Assembly: GCF_019603315.1 (NCBI RefSeq)
Contig: NZ_CP080649.1
Coordinates: 248,001 to 312,000 of the forward strand
DNA from: Ruficoccus sp. ZRK36
GTDB taxonomy: Bacteria; Verrucomicrobiota; Verrucomicrobiia; Opitutales; Cerasicoccaceae
Direction: 5' to 3'
DNA: 64,000 nucleotides
The translations under genes and the position numbers were made by a program. Positions 36,515 to 45,600 of the stretch are shown piece after piece. The notes below the pieces were generated by a model. That model was not told where the DNA came from and searched no databases. It saw nothing but the letters and a program-made list of their open reading frames with translations. The number at the start of each line of letters is the position of its first letter. Position 1 is the stretch's first letter.

Positions 36515-37027
36515 TTATTTAGCCTCCTGGGTGCCCTCCCCGGACGCGTTCTGGTCAGACTTTGCGTCGCCAGAGGCAGCGGCTTCGGCGTCAGCAGACT
36601 TGGCATCTTCCTTGGCCGGTTCGGACTCGGCATCCTTCGCGTCTGCCTTGGCTTCATCTTCAGTTGCAGCCTTGTCCTCACTGGCGGGGGCCGGAGCGGC
36701 GGTAGAGTCAGCGGCCGGGAAAATCCCGTCCGGCTTTTCAGCGATTTCCTTCACTGCCAGCTGCATGGCCAACTCAGTCGGCACGCGTGCGATGCCTGCC
36801 TTCTGGTCCACCCAGGCGTACTCGGTGGTCAGGGCAGTCTCCTTGGCGTTTACGTCCGCGACCTTAGCGAGGCGGTTGTCGATCGTCTGCTGATCGACGG
36901 GAGCAGGACGCTGCATGTAGACATACGCGATCAGGATGATGGCGAAGAACAGCAGCATACTAGCCAGCGCCCCGAAGATGGAGAACAGGTAGTTGGAGTG
37001 ACTGGTTTCCGGTGCCGTGTTAGACAT
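36515..37027 (-). CDS. Unknown membrane protein between Act and cco genes
   Basis: The 170 residues start at the ATG at 37027 (MSNTAPETS). An upstream in-frame start at 37117 lies inside actF and is unlikely. One transmembrane helix (about 12-38, YLFSIFGALASMLLFFAIIL) is followed by a short conserved-looking domain (TEYAWVDQKAGIARVPTELAMQLAVKEI). A low-complexity Ala/Glu/Asp/Lys tail of about 80 residues follows. The WVD...GIARVP..LAMQL phrase resembles small proteins I recall in other respiratory operons near SCO and oxidase genes, but this is from memory and unverified. It holds the place where actG is found in the Rhodothermus operon. Function unknown, possibly a link between the Act complex and the oxidase. 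Confidence 0.7.
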   Translation of the reverse strand: MSNTAPETSHSNYLFSIFGALASMLLFFAIILIAYVYMQRPAPVDQQTIDNRLAKVADVNAKETALTTEYAWVDQKAGIARVPTELAMQLAVKEIAEKPDGIFPAADSTAAPAPASEDKAATEDEAKADAKDAESEPAKEDAKSADAEAAASGDAKSDQNASGEGTQEAK

Positions 37028-37029
37028 GA

Positions 37030-38349
37030 TTACTGAACGCTGGAAATGGACTCGCGGATGCGCGGATCGTGAATGGGGATCGGGTACGTCTTGGCCATGC
37101 TGCGCAGGGCAGCCCACAGGACGATCCCGCCGACACCGATCCAGGCCGCCAGGTCGAAGAGCATGTAGCCCGTCAGGAACGGCGAGGTGACATAGCCCAG
37201 GACGTTGTCCGCAGGCTTCTGGGTCGGAGCGATGTTAAAGTACAGGTCCACGATCGCGAAGACGAGGATCCATACGCTGATAAAGACCATGTTGCGCGGG
37301 ATCACCTTGTTCTTGTATCGCAGCAGGAACAGGAACGGGAAGAGGAACATGCAGAAGATCAGCGTCAGGCCGACCCACCACCACTGGTTATAGGTGCCGT
37401 CAGCGTTGAGCTGGCGCAGGTTGTACCAGAAGGTTTCCTCGGGGATGTTCGCGTTGTAGATCAAGAAGAACTGCGAGAAGCTGACGTACGCCCAGAAGAT
37501 GGTGAAAGCCAGGAAGATGCACGCGAGCATGTAGTAATGGCTCTCGTTGAGGATACCCTTAAGGCCGCCTCGTGTGCTGAGGAAGAACAGCGTGATAACC
37601 GTCACGGCCAGAGCAATACGCATCGAGACCGCGAAGAACCAAACGCCGTACATGGTCGAGAACCAGTGGTAGCTCAGGCTCATCAGCAGGTCGAAGGCCG
37701 AGAAGGTCAGCGCCATCGGCACGAGGAACATACCGGCACCGGACCACTTGCGGCACGCGATGTAGTGCTTCGGGTCGGGATTCAGGTCGTTGGTAAAGGA
37801 GTGCTGACGCAGCTTGTAGGAGAACCAGCAGAAAATCCCGAAGTAAATGCACAGCCGCACGATGAAGAACGGCAGGTTTAGCAGACCGGCCTTGTGCAGG
37901 TAGAGCGGGTCGTCACCGACACGCACCGGATGAGCTCCGGCCAGCACGTTGTCCAGATTAAGCCATTTCCAGAGGACACCGGGGTTATCCCCGATGAAAA
38001 ACGGAAGCGCCACCATCGGGATCAGCAGCAGGAACATCCACGGGAACGCGGCCAGGAAGTGCTCCAGCTGGCGGCGAATGATCGTGGACCAGCCCGCGTC
38101 AAAGATGTACGAGATCTGTACCAGCATGAGCATGCCGATCAGCATGCCGAACCAGAAGCTGTAGCCCAGCAGCCAGCTCATGACAGGGCGGCCGTTGGGG
38201 GTCTCTTCATTGAGGCCCATGACCATACCGATAATTGCCACGGCCAGGCCGAGGATACCGATGATCAGGAAGATCGTAGCCAGTGGCTTGCGACCGCCGG
38301 AGGTGGCCGCTGCGGCGGGCACGGATGCAGTTGCGGCTTCGCTACTCAT
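37030..38349 (-). CDS. actF: Alternative complex III quinol-binding subunit ActF
   Basis: The 439-residue polytopic protein (about ten helices) has the ActF pattern: FWFGMLIGMLMLVQISYIFDAGW, RRQLEHFLAAFPWM, KAGLLNLPFFIVR, HYIACRKWSGAGMFLVPMALTFSAFDLLMSL and NESHYYMLACIFLAFTIFWAYVSFSQFFLIYNANIPEET. ActF is an NrfD-related shorter paralogue of ActC and is thought to contribute a proton path and a possible quinone site. An Ala-rich N-terminus precedes helix 1. Start and stop codons overlap or abut those of its neighbours actE and the unknown gene downstream. Confidence 0.93.
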   Translation of the reverse strand: MSSEAATASVPAAAATSGGRKPLATIFLIIGILGLAVAIIGMVMGLNEETPNGRPVMSWLLGYSFWFGMLIGMLMLVQISYIFDAGWSTIIRRQLEHFLAAFPWMFLLLIPMVALPFFIGDNPGVLWKWLNLDNVLAGAHPVRVGDDPLYLHKAGLLNLPFFIVRLCIYFGIFCWFSYKLRQHSFTNDLNPDPKHYIACRKWSGAGMFLVPMALTFSAFDLLMSLSYHWFSTMYGVWFFAVSMRIALAVTVITLFFLSTRGGLKGILNESHYYMLACIFLAFTIFWAYVSFSQFFLIYNANIPEETFWYNLRQLNADGTYNQWWWVGLTLIFCMFLFPFLFLLRYKNKVIPRNMVFISVWILVFAIVDLYFNIAPTQKPADNVLGYVTSPFLTGYMLFDLAAWIGVGGIVLWAALRSMAKTYPIPIHDPRIRESISSVQ

Positions 38350-39005
38350 TATAATCCAAGCTCCGGTTTAAATTGTTCAGGCACATCCTCGATGCTGGTC
38401 TGCTGAGCCAGCTGGAGGGCGCGCACGTAGGCGATGACGGCCCAGCGCTCCTCGGGGCGCAGCTTCATGCCGTATGCGCCCATCAGGTTCTTGCCGTGTG
38501 TGATGGTGTTGAAGATCTCACCCTCGGCCATGCCGCGAATGCGGGCATCGTGGTAAGTCGGGGTGGCAGCCATACCGAACTGCTTGGTCACACCGTTACC
38601 GTCACCGGCAGCACCGTGGCAGACGGCACAAAAGATGGTGAACTTCTGCTGGCCCAGCTGCATGAACTCGTCGGTGACCTCCACGGGGAAACCGCGGACC
38701 CACTCGCCGTCTGCATCCTTACCGGAGTACATGGGCGGGTTCAGGCTGACCGGGTCGACGTAGTCGGCGCTGAAGACTTCCTTCATCTGGGAGCCATAGC
38801 CACGGCCAACCGTACCGGGAACAACCGGGCGGTCATTGCGACCATCCGCGAAAAACTTGTTTTCTCCCTGGGGCAGATACTTGGCCTGCCAGTCCATGTC
38901 CGGAAAGACATAGATCGGCTGGCGGGTGCTCTTGGCCCCGCGGAAGCCCAGGATCGAGACAACGGCTACGACCCCGAAAATCCATATGGCGATAAAGTAG
39001 CGCAT
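38349..39005 (-). CDS. actE: Alternative complex III monoheme cytochrome c ActE
   Basis: The 218-residue protein starts with a membrane anchor or signal (YFIAIWIFGVVAVVSILGF). It has one CxxCH heme site, FCAVCHGAAGDGNGVTK, and a Met axial ligand candidate in GKNLMGAYGM. Sequence features such as IYVFPDMDWQAKYLPQ and FPVEVTDEFMQLGQQKF are typical of ActE in the quinol:cytochrome c oxidoreductase. It takes electrons from ActB/ActA toward the oxidase. Coding overlap by one base with both neighbours indicates one operon. Confidence 0.92.
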   Translation of the reverse strand: MRYFIAIWIFGVVAVVSILGFRGAKSTRQPIYVFPDMDWQAKYLPQGENKFFADGRNDRPVVPGTVGRGYGSQMKEVFSADYVDPVSLNPPMYSGKDADGEWVRGFPVEVTDEFMQLGQQKFTIFCAVCHGAAGDGNGVTKQFGMAATPTYHDARIRGMAEGEIFNTITHGKNLMGAYGMKLRPEERWAVIAYVRALQLAQQTSIEDVPEQFKPELGL

Positions 39006-39547
39006 CAGGCTTTCAAGACCTCCACTTTGGTGCTGCCGAGCTCTTCGAGCATGGAGCGCGTCTGCTCCAGGTCGAACTTCGGGTCAGCTTTTTCAATGAC
39101 CAGGAAAAACGTATCGTCCCCGCACTTGATGTAGTCCTCGTACTCGAAGACCGGGTGGTTGTGGCGCGGGAGCAGGTTGGTGGCAAACATCCCGAACAGC
39201 GTCCCGAAGGCCGAGAGCAGAATCGTCAGCTCGTACATGATCGGGAACGGAAAGATCGGGCTCCAGAAGGGCTTACCGCCGACGATCAGCGGGTAGTTAA
39301 AGCCATTCATATACCAGGTGATCAGCATACCGGTGCAAAAGCCCGTCACCCCGCCAATGGCGGTAAAGATCGGAACCTTCGAGCGGCCGATGCCCATCTG
39401 GTGGTCCAGGCCGTGAACCGGGAACGGCGTAAAGCAGTCGAACTTCTTGTAGCCGGCTTCCTTCACCTTGCCCACCGCCTCGTAGAAGGCAGGCGTCTCG
39501 GTGAACTCAGCCAGAATGCCGTACGTGTCGTGCTTGTGCTCAGCCAT
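39005..39547 (-). CDS. actD: Alternative complex III subunit ActD (DUF3341)
   Basis: The 180-residue protein has a cytoplasmic N-terminal domain (YGILAEFTETPAFYEAVGKVKEAGYKKFDCFTPFPVHGLD), then two helices (FTAIGGVTGFCTGMLITWYM and YELTILLSAFGTLFGMFATNLLP) and a cytoplasmic end DDTFFLVIEKADPKFD. This is the DUF3341 architecture of ActD, a peripheral scaffold subunit of alternative complex III with no cofactors. Length is typical. Confidence 0.93.
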   Translation of the reverse strand: MAEHKHDTYGILAEFTETPAFYEAVGKVKEAGYKKFDCFTPFPVHGLDHQMGIGRSKVPIFTAIGGVTGFCTGMLITWYMNGFNYPLIVGGKPFWSPIFPFPIMYELTILLSAFGTLFGMFATNLLPRHNHPVFEYEDYIKCGDDTFFLVIEKADPKFDLEQTRSMLEELGSTKVEVLKA

Positions 39548-41037
39548 TAGTGGTGTCCTCCCCCGGTGGTTGAATGCGGAACGGCCTGTGTGCCGGTGCC
39601 ATGCCCGTGGGCGTCGCCCTGCTTCATCACAGCCTTGATCTCACCCATGGGCATCATGGGCAGGAAGCGGAGGAAGAGCAGGAACAGCACGGAGAACAGA
39701 CCGAAGGTGCCGAAGAAGGTAAAGATGTCGATGATCGTCGGTGAGTAGTAACCCCAGCTGGACGGCAGGAAGTCGTTGGCCAGCGAGGTGACGGTGATCA
39801 CGAAGCGCTCGAACCACATCCCGACGTTCACGAAGCCACAGATGATCCACACCAGCGCGGTGTTTTCGCGGACCTTCTTGAACCAGAACAGGTGCGGGGT
39901 GATGACGTTGCACCCGATCATGATGTAGTAGGACCAGGCGTACTGACCGAGAGCACGGTTGATAAAGGCAAAGCCTTCGTAGGGGTTCGCACCGTACCAG
40001 GCGATGAAGAACTCCATCATGTAGGCGTAGCCGACCATCGAGCCCGTCGCCAGGATGATCTTACACATGCAGTCGATGTGGTACTGCGTAATCAGGTTGT
40101 GCAGGCCGAATACCGAACGCACCGGCAGCATCAGCGTGAGCACCATCCCGAAACCGGAGAAAATAGCACCGGCCACAAAGTACGGCGGGAAAATCGTCGT
40201 GTGCCAACCGGGAAGCTGGGAGGCCGCAAAGTCAAAGGACACGATCGTGTGCACGGAGAGCACCAGCGGCGTGGACAGACCGGCCAGCAGCAGGTAGGCC
40301 ATCTCGTAGTTGCTCCAGTGGCGGTTACTCTGGCGCCAGCCCATGGCAAAGGCACCGTAGGCCCAGGACTTGATCAGCTTACCGGCCTTGGCGGCGCGGT
40401 CGCGCATCGTGCCCAGGTCGGGGATCAGCCCCATGTACCAGAAGAGCACCGAAACCGTACCGTAAGTCGAAACCGCGAACACGTCCCACTCCAGCGGGGA
40501 GCGGAACTGCGGCCAGATCCAGTTGGCATTCGGGAGCGGGAAAAGCCACCACGCGAACCAGACGCGACCGACGTGGAAAAGCGGAAAGATACCGGCACAA
40601 ACCACGGCGAAAATCGTCATCGCCTCGGCCGCACGGTTAATGGACACGCGCCACTTCTGGCGCAACAGGCAAAGAATGGCGGAGATGAGTGTCCCGGCGT
40701 GACCGATACCGATCCAGAACACGAAGTTCACGATGGCCCACCCCCAGTTAATCGGGTTAGCCAGGCCCCAGACCCCGACACCGGTCGTAACCAGCCAGGT
40801 CAGGCCAAAGAGCGTGAAGGTCGCCATGAAGCCGGCCACGCAGAACATGATCCACCACCAGCGGGGCGTCTTGCCCTCGGGGATGCCGCAGATCTTTTCC
40901 GTGACCCAGTGAAAGTCCTTGCCGCCAGTGACAAGCTCCTTGCGCGGCACATCCACCGGCTGGACCTTGGCCAGCAGCTGCTCCCGCGACTCGGCGTCGG
41001 AGGCAGTGTAGGACATGTCTGGTGAGATTTCGGCCAT
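39547..41037 (-). CDS. actC: Alternative complex III quinol-binding subunit ActC (NrfD-like)
   Basis: The 496-residue NrfD/PsrC-like membrane protein has ten helices. Family marks include [67 protein letters not shown] and [33 protein letters not shown]. His and Asp residues there form the proposed quinone pocket. It oxidises menaquinol or ubiquinol and passes electrons to ActB. The C-terminus carries [20 protein letters not shown] and a final HH, a histidine-rich tail like those on ActB and ccoP. It starts 48 nt after actB and abuts actD. Confidence 0.95.
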   Translation of the reverse strand: MAEISPDMSYTASDAESREQLLAKVQPVDVPRKELVTGGKDFHWVTEKICGIPEGKTPRWWWIMFCVAGFMATFTLFGLTWLVTTGVGVWGLANPINWGWAIVNFVFWIGIGHAGTLISAILCLLRQKWRVSINRAAEAMTIFAVVCAGIFPLFHVGRVWFAWWLFPLPNANWIWPQFRSPLEWDVFAVSTYGTVSVLFWYMGLIPDLGTMRDRAAKAGKLIKSWAYGAFAMGWRQSNRHWSNYEMAYLLLAGLSTPLVLSVHTIVSFDFAASQLPGWHTTIFPPYFVAGAIFSGFGMVLTLMLPVRSVFGLHNLITQYHIDCMCKIILATGSMVGYAYMMEFFIAWYGANPYEGFAFINRALGQYAWSYYIMIGCNVITPHLFWFKKVRENTALVWIICGFVNVGMWFERFVITVTSLANDFLPSSWGYYSPTIIDIFTFFGTFGLFSVLFLLFLRFLPMMPMGEIKAVMKQGDAHGHGTGTQAVPHSTTGGGHH

Positions 41038-41085
41038 TCCTAGAAGTTTGAGAGTTTCAAAAGTGAGTAGTGAAGTTTGTGCGAA

Positions 41086-44000
41086 TTAGTGGTGATCGGC
41101 AGGCGGTGTTTCCGAGCTCTTGTGAGCGGCTGGTGCGCCCCCGTGCGGGACTTCCACGCCGACATCGTGCCCGGTAGGCAGTGTGTCGTGGGCTTCGCCG
41201 TGCGAGGCGTCGCCATGAGCGGCACCATGCTCGCCATGGGCATCCCCGTGGCCACCACCGTGACCGTAGCGGTGCTCATACTCAGCGCGGCTGAGCGGCT
41301 GCTTGTAGGCGTCCGGCATGGCGGGGTTCGGGTTACGCAGGCGGGCCAGGTAGGTCGTACGCGGACGCACATTCAGATAGCCCAGGACAGCGTAGTTGCG
41401 CTTGTTCTGCGTCTTGATCTTGGAAACCTTGGATTCCGGGTCGGCCACGTCACCAAAGACGATTGCCTCGGTCGGGCAGACCTGCTGACAGGCGACCTTG
41501 ATCGTACCGTCGGGGACCTTGACGTCGGGGCTGGCCCCGGCTTTGACCTTCTGGTTGATCTTGGCCTGCTCGATGCGCTGCACGCAGTAGGTGCACTTTT
41601 CCATCACGCCGCGCATGCGGACGGTGACGTTCGGGTTCTTCTGCATGCGGGTGAGCTGGGAAGCCTCGGTCTTGTACCGGTCGGTCCCGAGCGGGCCCTT
41701 GTAGAGCTCGCCGCGCTCGCGCTTGTTGAAATCAAAGAAGTTGAACCGGCGGACCTTGTACGGGCAGTTGTTCGCGCAGTAACGCGTACCCACGCAGCGG
41801 TTGTAGGCCATGACGTTGAGGCCCTGCTCGTCGTGGACGGTCGCATTGACCGGGCAGACGCTTTCGCAGGGAGCCAGCTCGCAGTGCTGACAGGCCACGC
41901 CCATAAAGGAAACCTGCGGGTCCTCGGGGATCTCCGTGGTGGGGAGCTTCGGGTCGACCGAGTAGTAACGGTCGAGGCGCAGCCAGTGCAACTCGCGTCC
42001 ACGCAGGACCTGGTCCTTACCGACGATCGGAATGTTGTTCTCGCTCTGACAGGCGATCACGCAGGCGTTACAGCCGGTGCAGGTGTTGAGGTCGATACTC
42101 ATGCCCCACTGCTGTTCGGCCTTGAACTCCGGCGTCTTGTACATGGAGCCACCGCGCGGGATCTCGCGCACGACCTTGTCGAGCGGGTCCTTGCGGGCGT
42201 TACCCAGGACGGGCGGTGAGTGCGCCTCGGCTCCCATGCGGGAGGCGAATTCCGGGTCGTGCTCGAACTCGGTGTTCGTGCCTTCACGCAGAATGGCGCG
42301 GCCCTCCATGGACCAGTGCTGCTGGGTATTGGCCAGCGGGTAAATCTCTTCGGTCACGGCGATGCTGCCCCCCAGGGCGAGCGCGCGTGAAGCCAGTGTC
42401 GTCAGCGGGTAGGCATCGAAGCCGATCCCCGGCCCGAAGCCCGGATAGTTGGCCAGACGGGTGCCGATGCGACCGGTCTTACGGCGACCAAAGCCAAGGG
42501 CGATGACCACGGTGTTGTCAGCGAGGCCGGGCTGGATATGGATCGGACCGGTAATGGTCTTACCACCAACGGTGAGCTTACCCACCGGGGCCTGCTCCTG
42601 GCCGCGCTTGAACTGATTGGCGTCCATGTGGAGCTGGCCGATCTTGTCCATGGTGATCGGCTTCGGCGTGACGCCGAGGTGCTTGGCCAGCTTCGGGCTG
42701 ATGGAAATGGTGTTGTCCCAGGTGAGCTTGCTCATCGGGTCCGGCACTTCTGCCAGCCAGCCGTTGTTATTATAACGACCGTCGTAGAAGTGCGAGCTGG
42801 GCACGATACGGACTTCGAGCGCCTCGGGGCTCAGGGCCGCAGCCTTGAGCTTGTCGCCACTGGCCGCCATGCCTACGCCGACCCACAGGTCACTGGCAGG
42901 GAGCTTGGCAGTCTTGTAGGCGCTGTCCTTGAGGACACCCTCGGTCAGCCAGGCATTGAAGGAAACGTCGTCCTTCGTGTCGGAAATGCTGGAGAAAGTC
43001 TTGCGGACACGGCCGTAGCCCTGGTCACCATTACTCTGGCCGGTGTTGATGACTTCGAGGAATTCCAGCTCGGTGAAGCCATCGAAAAGCGGCAGGATCA
43101 TCGGCTGCACCGGTACGTAGACACCATCCAGCGTGCGGCCATCGCCCCAGCTTTCCAGATAGTGAGTAGCGGCCACGGTGAGGTCGGCCAGCTCGCCAGT
43201 CTCATCGGCGTAGTAGCCGTAGCGGACAACCTTGCCCGCCTTCTGCTGGAGCGTCGGCCAATCCAGATCACCCGGAGCATCGTAGGCAGGATTGCCGCCC
43301 ATGATGACGAGCGTCTTGACCTCGCCCTTGTTTAAAAGCTCAGCCACGGCATCAATACCGACAACGTCCTTCTGCTCGGGCAGTTCAACGTAGCTGACGG
43401 TATGCCCGGAGGCCTTCAGAAACTCATTGATGGCGGCGACCATAGTGTGGACGCCCATCGGCAGATGCGGTCCGGCCACCACCAGCGACTGGTGCTTACC
43501 GGCATAGGCAATCAGGTCCTTCACACACTCGGTGATCCAGGAGGCATCGACCTCGAGGGAGCCTGCCTGCTCACGCAGCTTGGCAGCCACGTCTTTTTCC
43601 TCACCAGTCTGCTCGGCGACCTCTGCCAGCACCAGTGCGGTAAAGGCCGGGATTTGGCTGGTGGCGATACGCAGGCGGTGGTCAGCCTGACCACCGGTGA
43701 TAGTAAAGTTCGACTCAGCCGCGTAGAGGCGGCTCATCTTTGGCGCATCTTCGGCCTCATCGACCTGACGGCCCTTGCCGAATCCACGCAGGTTACCGAG
43801 ATGGCCCGGCTCTGTGCCGAGGAAATCCGAATCCAGCGCGAGCACACGCTTGGCCTGGGAAAGATCGTAAACGGGCTGGATGCGCTTGTCGGCGACCTTG
43901 GACAAGGCCCGCGAAGGAGCGGAAGTATCGACAGCCTCGTACTCGGCCCAAACGGCCTCGGGCATCTTTTCGCGCAACTCGGCGACGAGTGCGGCGCGGC

Positions 44001-44598
44001 TGGGAGAGGTGGAAGGCTCGACGAGGAAGACCAGCCCCTTGCCCTTGTTCTTGGTGTAAGCTTTATTCAGCTCACTCAGAGAGGTCAGCACGGACGCGCG
44101 GTCGAGCTGGCGGCCCCCCTTGGCCTGGCTCTTCTGGAGGCGGTCCGGGTCGTAAAGATCAAGCACGCTGGCCTGCGCATAGCCGGTGGTGCCGCCGCCG
44201 TAGGGCTTGTAGCTCGGATTGCCCTCGACCTTGGTCGGGCGGGCGTCATGGGTTTCCACGACAAGCGGGATATTCCCATGAGGATCGGGCTGTGAGCTGG
44301 CGTAAAACATCGGCACGCCGGGCACCATGCGCTCGGGCGACTTCGAATACGGCAGGATGTGCTGCTTGGGCTGGCGGCAACCGGCCAGGCCGAGGCCTGC
44401 CAGCGCGGCGGAGGCGCCCATCAGCTTCAGAAAGGTGCGGCGGTCGGACTCTGTGGTCTCGGAGGCTCCTTCTGGAAATTCACGCTCCAGGAGCACGCGG
44501 AATTCGGGCGTGTCGGCCAACTCATCCGGACTGCGCCAGTAGCGCGGGCCGGCCTGTTCGCGTGCGGTGGGCTCGGGGTGCTGTACTTTGCGTTTCAT
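41086..44598 (-). CDS. actB: Alternative complex III iron-sulfur subunit ActB (molybdopterin-like fold plus ferredoxin domain)
   Basis: The 1170-residue protein fuses a molybdopterin-oxidoreductase-like domain (about 85-780, without evident cofactor ligands) to a four-cluster ferredoxin domain. A Tat-variant signal lies at residues 52-74 ([20 protein letters not shown], then a lipobox-like LAGC). The N-terminal [13 protein letters not shown] is typical of ActB. Cluster cysteines occur as [39 protein letters not shown] and CTYCVQRIE...CQQVCP (about 830-1050). They carry electrons from ActC to the hemes. The last roughly 65 residues are histidine-rich ([19 protein letters not shown]). Its ATG overlaps the actA stop codon as ATGA. 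Confidence 0.96.
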   Translation of the reverse strand: MKRKVQHPEPTAREQAGPRYWRSPDELADTPEFRVLLEREFPEGASETTESDRRTFLKLMGASAALAGLGLAGCRQPKQHILPYSKSPERMVPGVPMFYASSQPDPHGNIPLVVETHDARPTKVEGNPSYKPYGGGTTGYAQASVLDLYDPDRLQKSQAKGGRQLDRASVLTSLSELNKAYTKNKGKGLVFLVEPSTSPSRAALVAELREKMPEAVWAEYEAVDTSAPSRALSKVADKRIQPVYDLSQAKRVLALDSDFLGTEPGHLGNLRGFGKGRQVDEAEDAPKMSRLYAAESNFTITGGQADHRLRIATSQIPAFTALVLAEVAEQTGEEKDVAAKLREQAGSLEVDASWITECVKDLIAYAGKHQSLVVAGPHLPMGVHTMVAAINEFLKASGHTVSYVELPEQKDVVGIDAVAELLNKGEVKTLVIMGGNPAYDAPGDLDWPTLQQKAGKVVRYGYYADETGELADLTVAATHYLESWGDGRTLDGVYVPVQPMILPLFDGFTELEFLEVINTGQSNGDQGYGRVRKTFSSISDTKDDVSFNAWLTEGVLKDSAYKTAKLPASDLWVGVGMAASGDKLKAAALSPEALEVRIVPSSHFYDGRYNNNGWLAEVPDPMSKLTWDNTISISPKLAKHLGVTPKPITMDKIGQLHMDANQFKRGQEQAPVGKLTVGGKTITGPIHIQPGLADNTVVIALGFGRRKTGRIGTRLANYPGFGPGIGFDAYPLTTLASRALALGGSIAVTEEIYPLANTQQHWSMEGRAILREGTNTEFEHDPEFASRMGAEAHSPPVLGNARKDPLDKVVREIPRGGSMYKTPEFKAEQQWGMSIDLNTCTGCNACVIACQSENNIPIVGKDQVLRGRELHWLRLDRYYSVDPKLPTTEIPEDPQVSFMGVACQHCELAPCESVCPVNATVHDEQGLNVMAYNRCVGTRYCANNCPYKVRRFNFFDFNKRERGELYKGPLGTDRYKTEASQLTRMQKNPNVTVRMRGVMEKCTYCVQRIEQAKINQKVKAGASPDVKVPDGTIKVACQQVCPTEAIVFGDVADPESKVSKIKTQNKRNYAVLGYLNVRPRTTYLARLRNPNPAMPDAYKQPLSRAEYEHRYGHGGGHGDAHGEHGAAHGDASHGEAHDTLPTGHDVGVEVPHGGAPAAHKSSETPPADHH

Positions 44599-45248
44599 CG
44601 GTGGCAGCCGGAACAGCTCTCAGGCGGCTGAACCTTCCAGTCGTGGACAAATTTTTCGCCCATTTCGAGCTGGGCGGTGGCGCTCTCTGGCTTCCAGTCG
44701 AGGTTGTAAACCTCGCTGGGCGGACGGAGGAAATTCTCGGGGTTGCGGTGGCAGTCCAGGCAGAAAGCCATGCTCAACGGCTGCTGCTGTGAGACGACTT
44801 CCATCTCGTTGATCTGCCCGTGACACTCTACGCAGCTGACGCCGCGGTTCACGTGCACCGAGTGGTTAAAGTAGACGTAGTCGGGCGTATCGTGAATGCG
44901 TACCCACGGCACCGGCTGCCCGGAGTCAAAGCTCTCGCGGATGGGAGCCAGACGCGCGTCGTTTGCCAGCACCTGATTATGACAGTTCATACAGGTGTTC
45001 GCGCCCGGCACATTTGAGTGCTCCGAACGGTCCACATAGGTGTGGCAATAACGGCAGTCGAGGCCAAGCTGGCCGACGTGCAGGTTGTGGCTGAATGCGA
45101 CCGGTTGGATCGGTTGAAAACCGACCTCGGTCCACTTCGGCGTCGCGTAGTAGGTGACACCACCTACTACCGTCCCCAATAACAGCAGCACACAGGCCAC
45201 TATTTTCAGGGGCGCCGTATTGGTCCATTTTGGAAAAATGTTGGCCAT
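44595..45248 (-). CDS. actA: Alternative complex III pentaheme cytochrome c ActA
   Basis: The 217-residue protein has an N-terminal membrane anchor (LKIVACVLLLLGTVVGGVTYY) and five CxxCH motifs (CRYCH, CMNCH, CVECH, CLDCH, CSGCH). This is the standard ActA pattern of a five-heme cytochrome with an NrfB-like spread. Histidines between the motifs (FSHNLHVGQLG, YFNHSVHVNRG) are likely sixth ligands. It receives electrons from the ActB clusters. A 29-nt gap separates it from the small upstream gene, and its stop overlaps actB. Confidence 0.95.
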   Translation of the reverse strand: MANIFPKWTNTAPLKIVACVLLLLGTVVGGVTYYATPKWTEVGFQPIQPVAFSHNLHVGQLGLDCRYCHTYVDRSEHSNVPGANTCMNCHNQVLANDARLAPIRESFDSGQPVPWVRIHDTPDYVYFNHSVHVNRGVSCVECHGQINEMEVVSQQQPLSMAFCLDCHRNPENFLRPPSEVYNLDWKPESATAQLEMGEKFVHDWKVQPPESCSGCHR

Positions 45249-45277
45249 ACGTTCGTGCTAAAATAACCGTAGCGAAC

Positions 45278-45460
45278 TCAGGCCCGGGAGCTTCCGCGGG
45301 AAACAGCCATCGGCGCCTTGCGGGCGGCCATTGGCAGTTTCACCTCGCCGTTACCCTTTTCCCGCGCCTGTGATTCGGAGCGGGGAAAAAGGGCCGCGGC
45401 TAGAGCGGCAAGTCCCAATCCCTTGAGAAAAGTCTTACGTGTCGTTGATGTGTCCCTCAT
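45278..45460 (-). CDS. Small Tat-signal-like protein at the head of the Act operon
   Basis: The 60-residue product consists of a Tat-like leader (TSTTRKTFLKGLGLAALAAALFP, with RK in place of RR) followed by a short basic tail of about 35 residues containing two KAPMA-like phrases. It has no cofactor motif. Small Tat-signal proteins of this size are known next to formate dehydrogenase operons, and here one is placed as first gene before actA. It could be a real exported peptide, an operon leader peptide, or the stub of a once longer protein. Overlaps are absent. The AT-rich 140-nt region upstream is the probable operon promoter. Confidence 0.6.
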   Translation of the reverse strand: MRDTSTTRKTFLKGLGLAALAAALFPRSESQAREKGNGEVKLPMAARKAPMAVSRGSSRA

Positions 45461-45600
45461 TTCAACGCTGCTTATGAAAGGTGAAAGCTCTGCTTTAGCA
45501 AAGAAAAAAATGGAACAAATTCAGAAAACTTATTTTTCGGCTTTTTCATAAGTAATTGTTTTGTCGTCTATTAGAAAATTAAATGCCACGGCCCATTGCA
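45461..45600. promoter_or_regulatory. AT-rich leader region, likely promoter of the act-cco operon
   Basis: This 140-nt stretch between the end of the P-type ATPase gene and the first operon gene is strikingly AT-rich (runs such as AAGAAAAAAATGGAA and TTATTTTTCGG) in an otherwise GC-rich region. No clean -35/-10 pair or terminator hairpin is apparent, so the exact promoter is not fixed. Confidence 0.4.

Noticed and set aside
36515-37117. Calling the protein between actF and ccoS ActG
   Set aside because: The helix-plus-charged-tail layout gives no specific support for ActG, so it is left as unknown.
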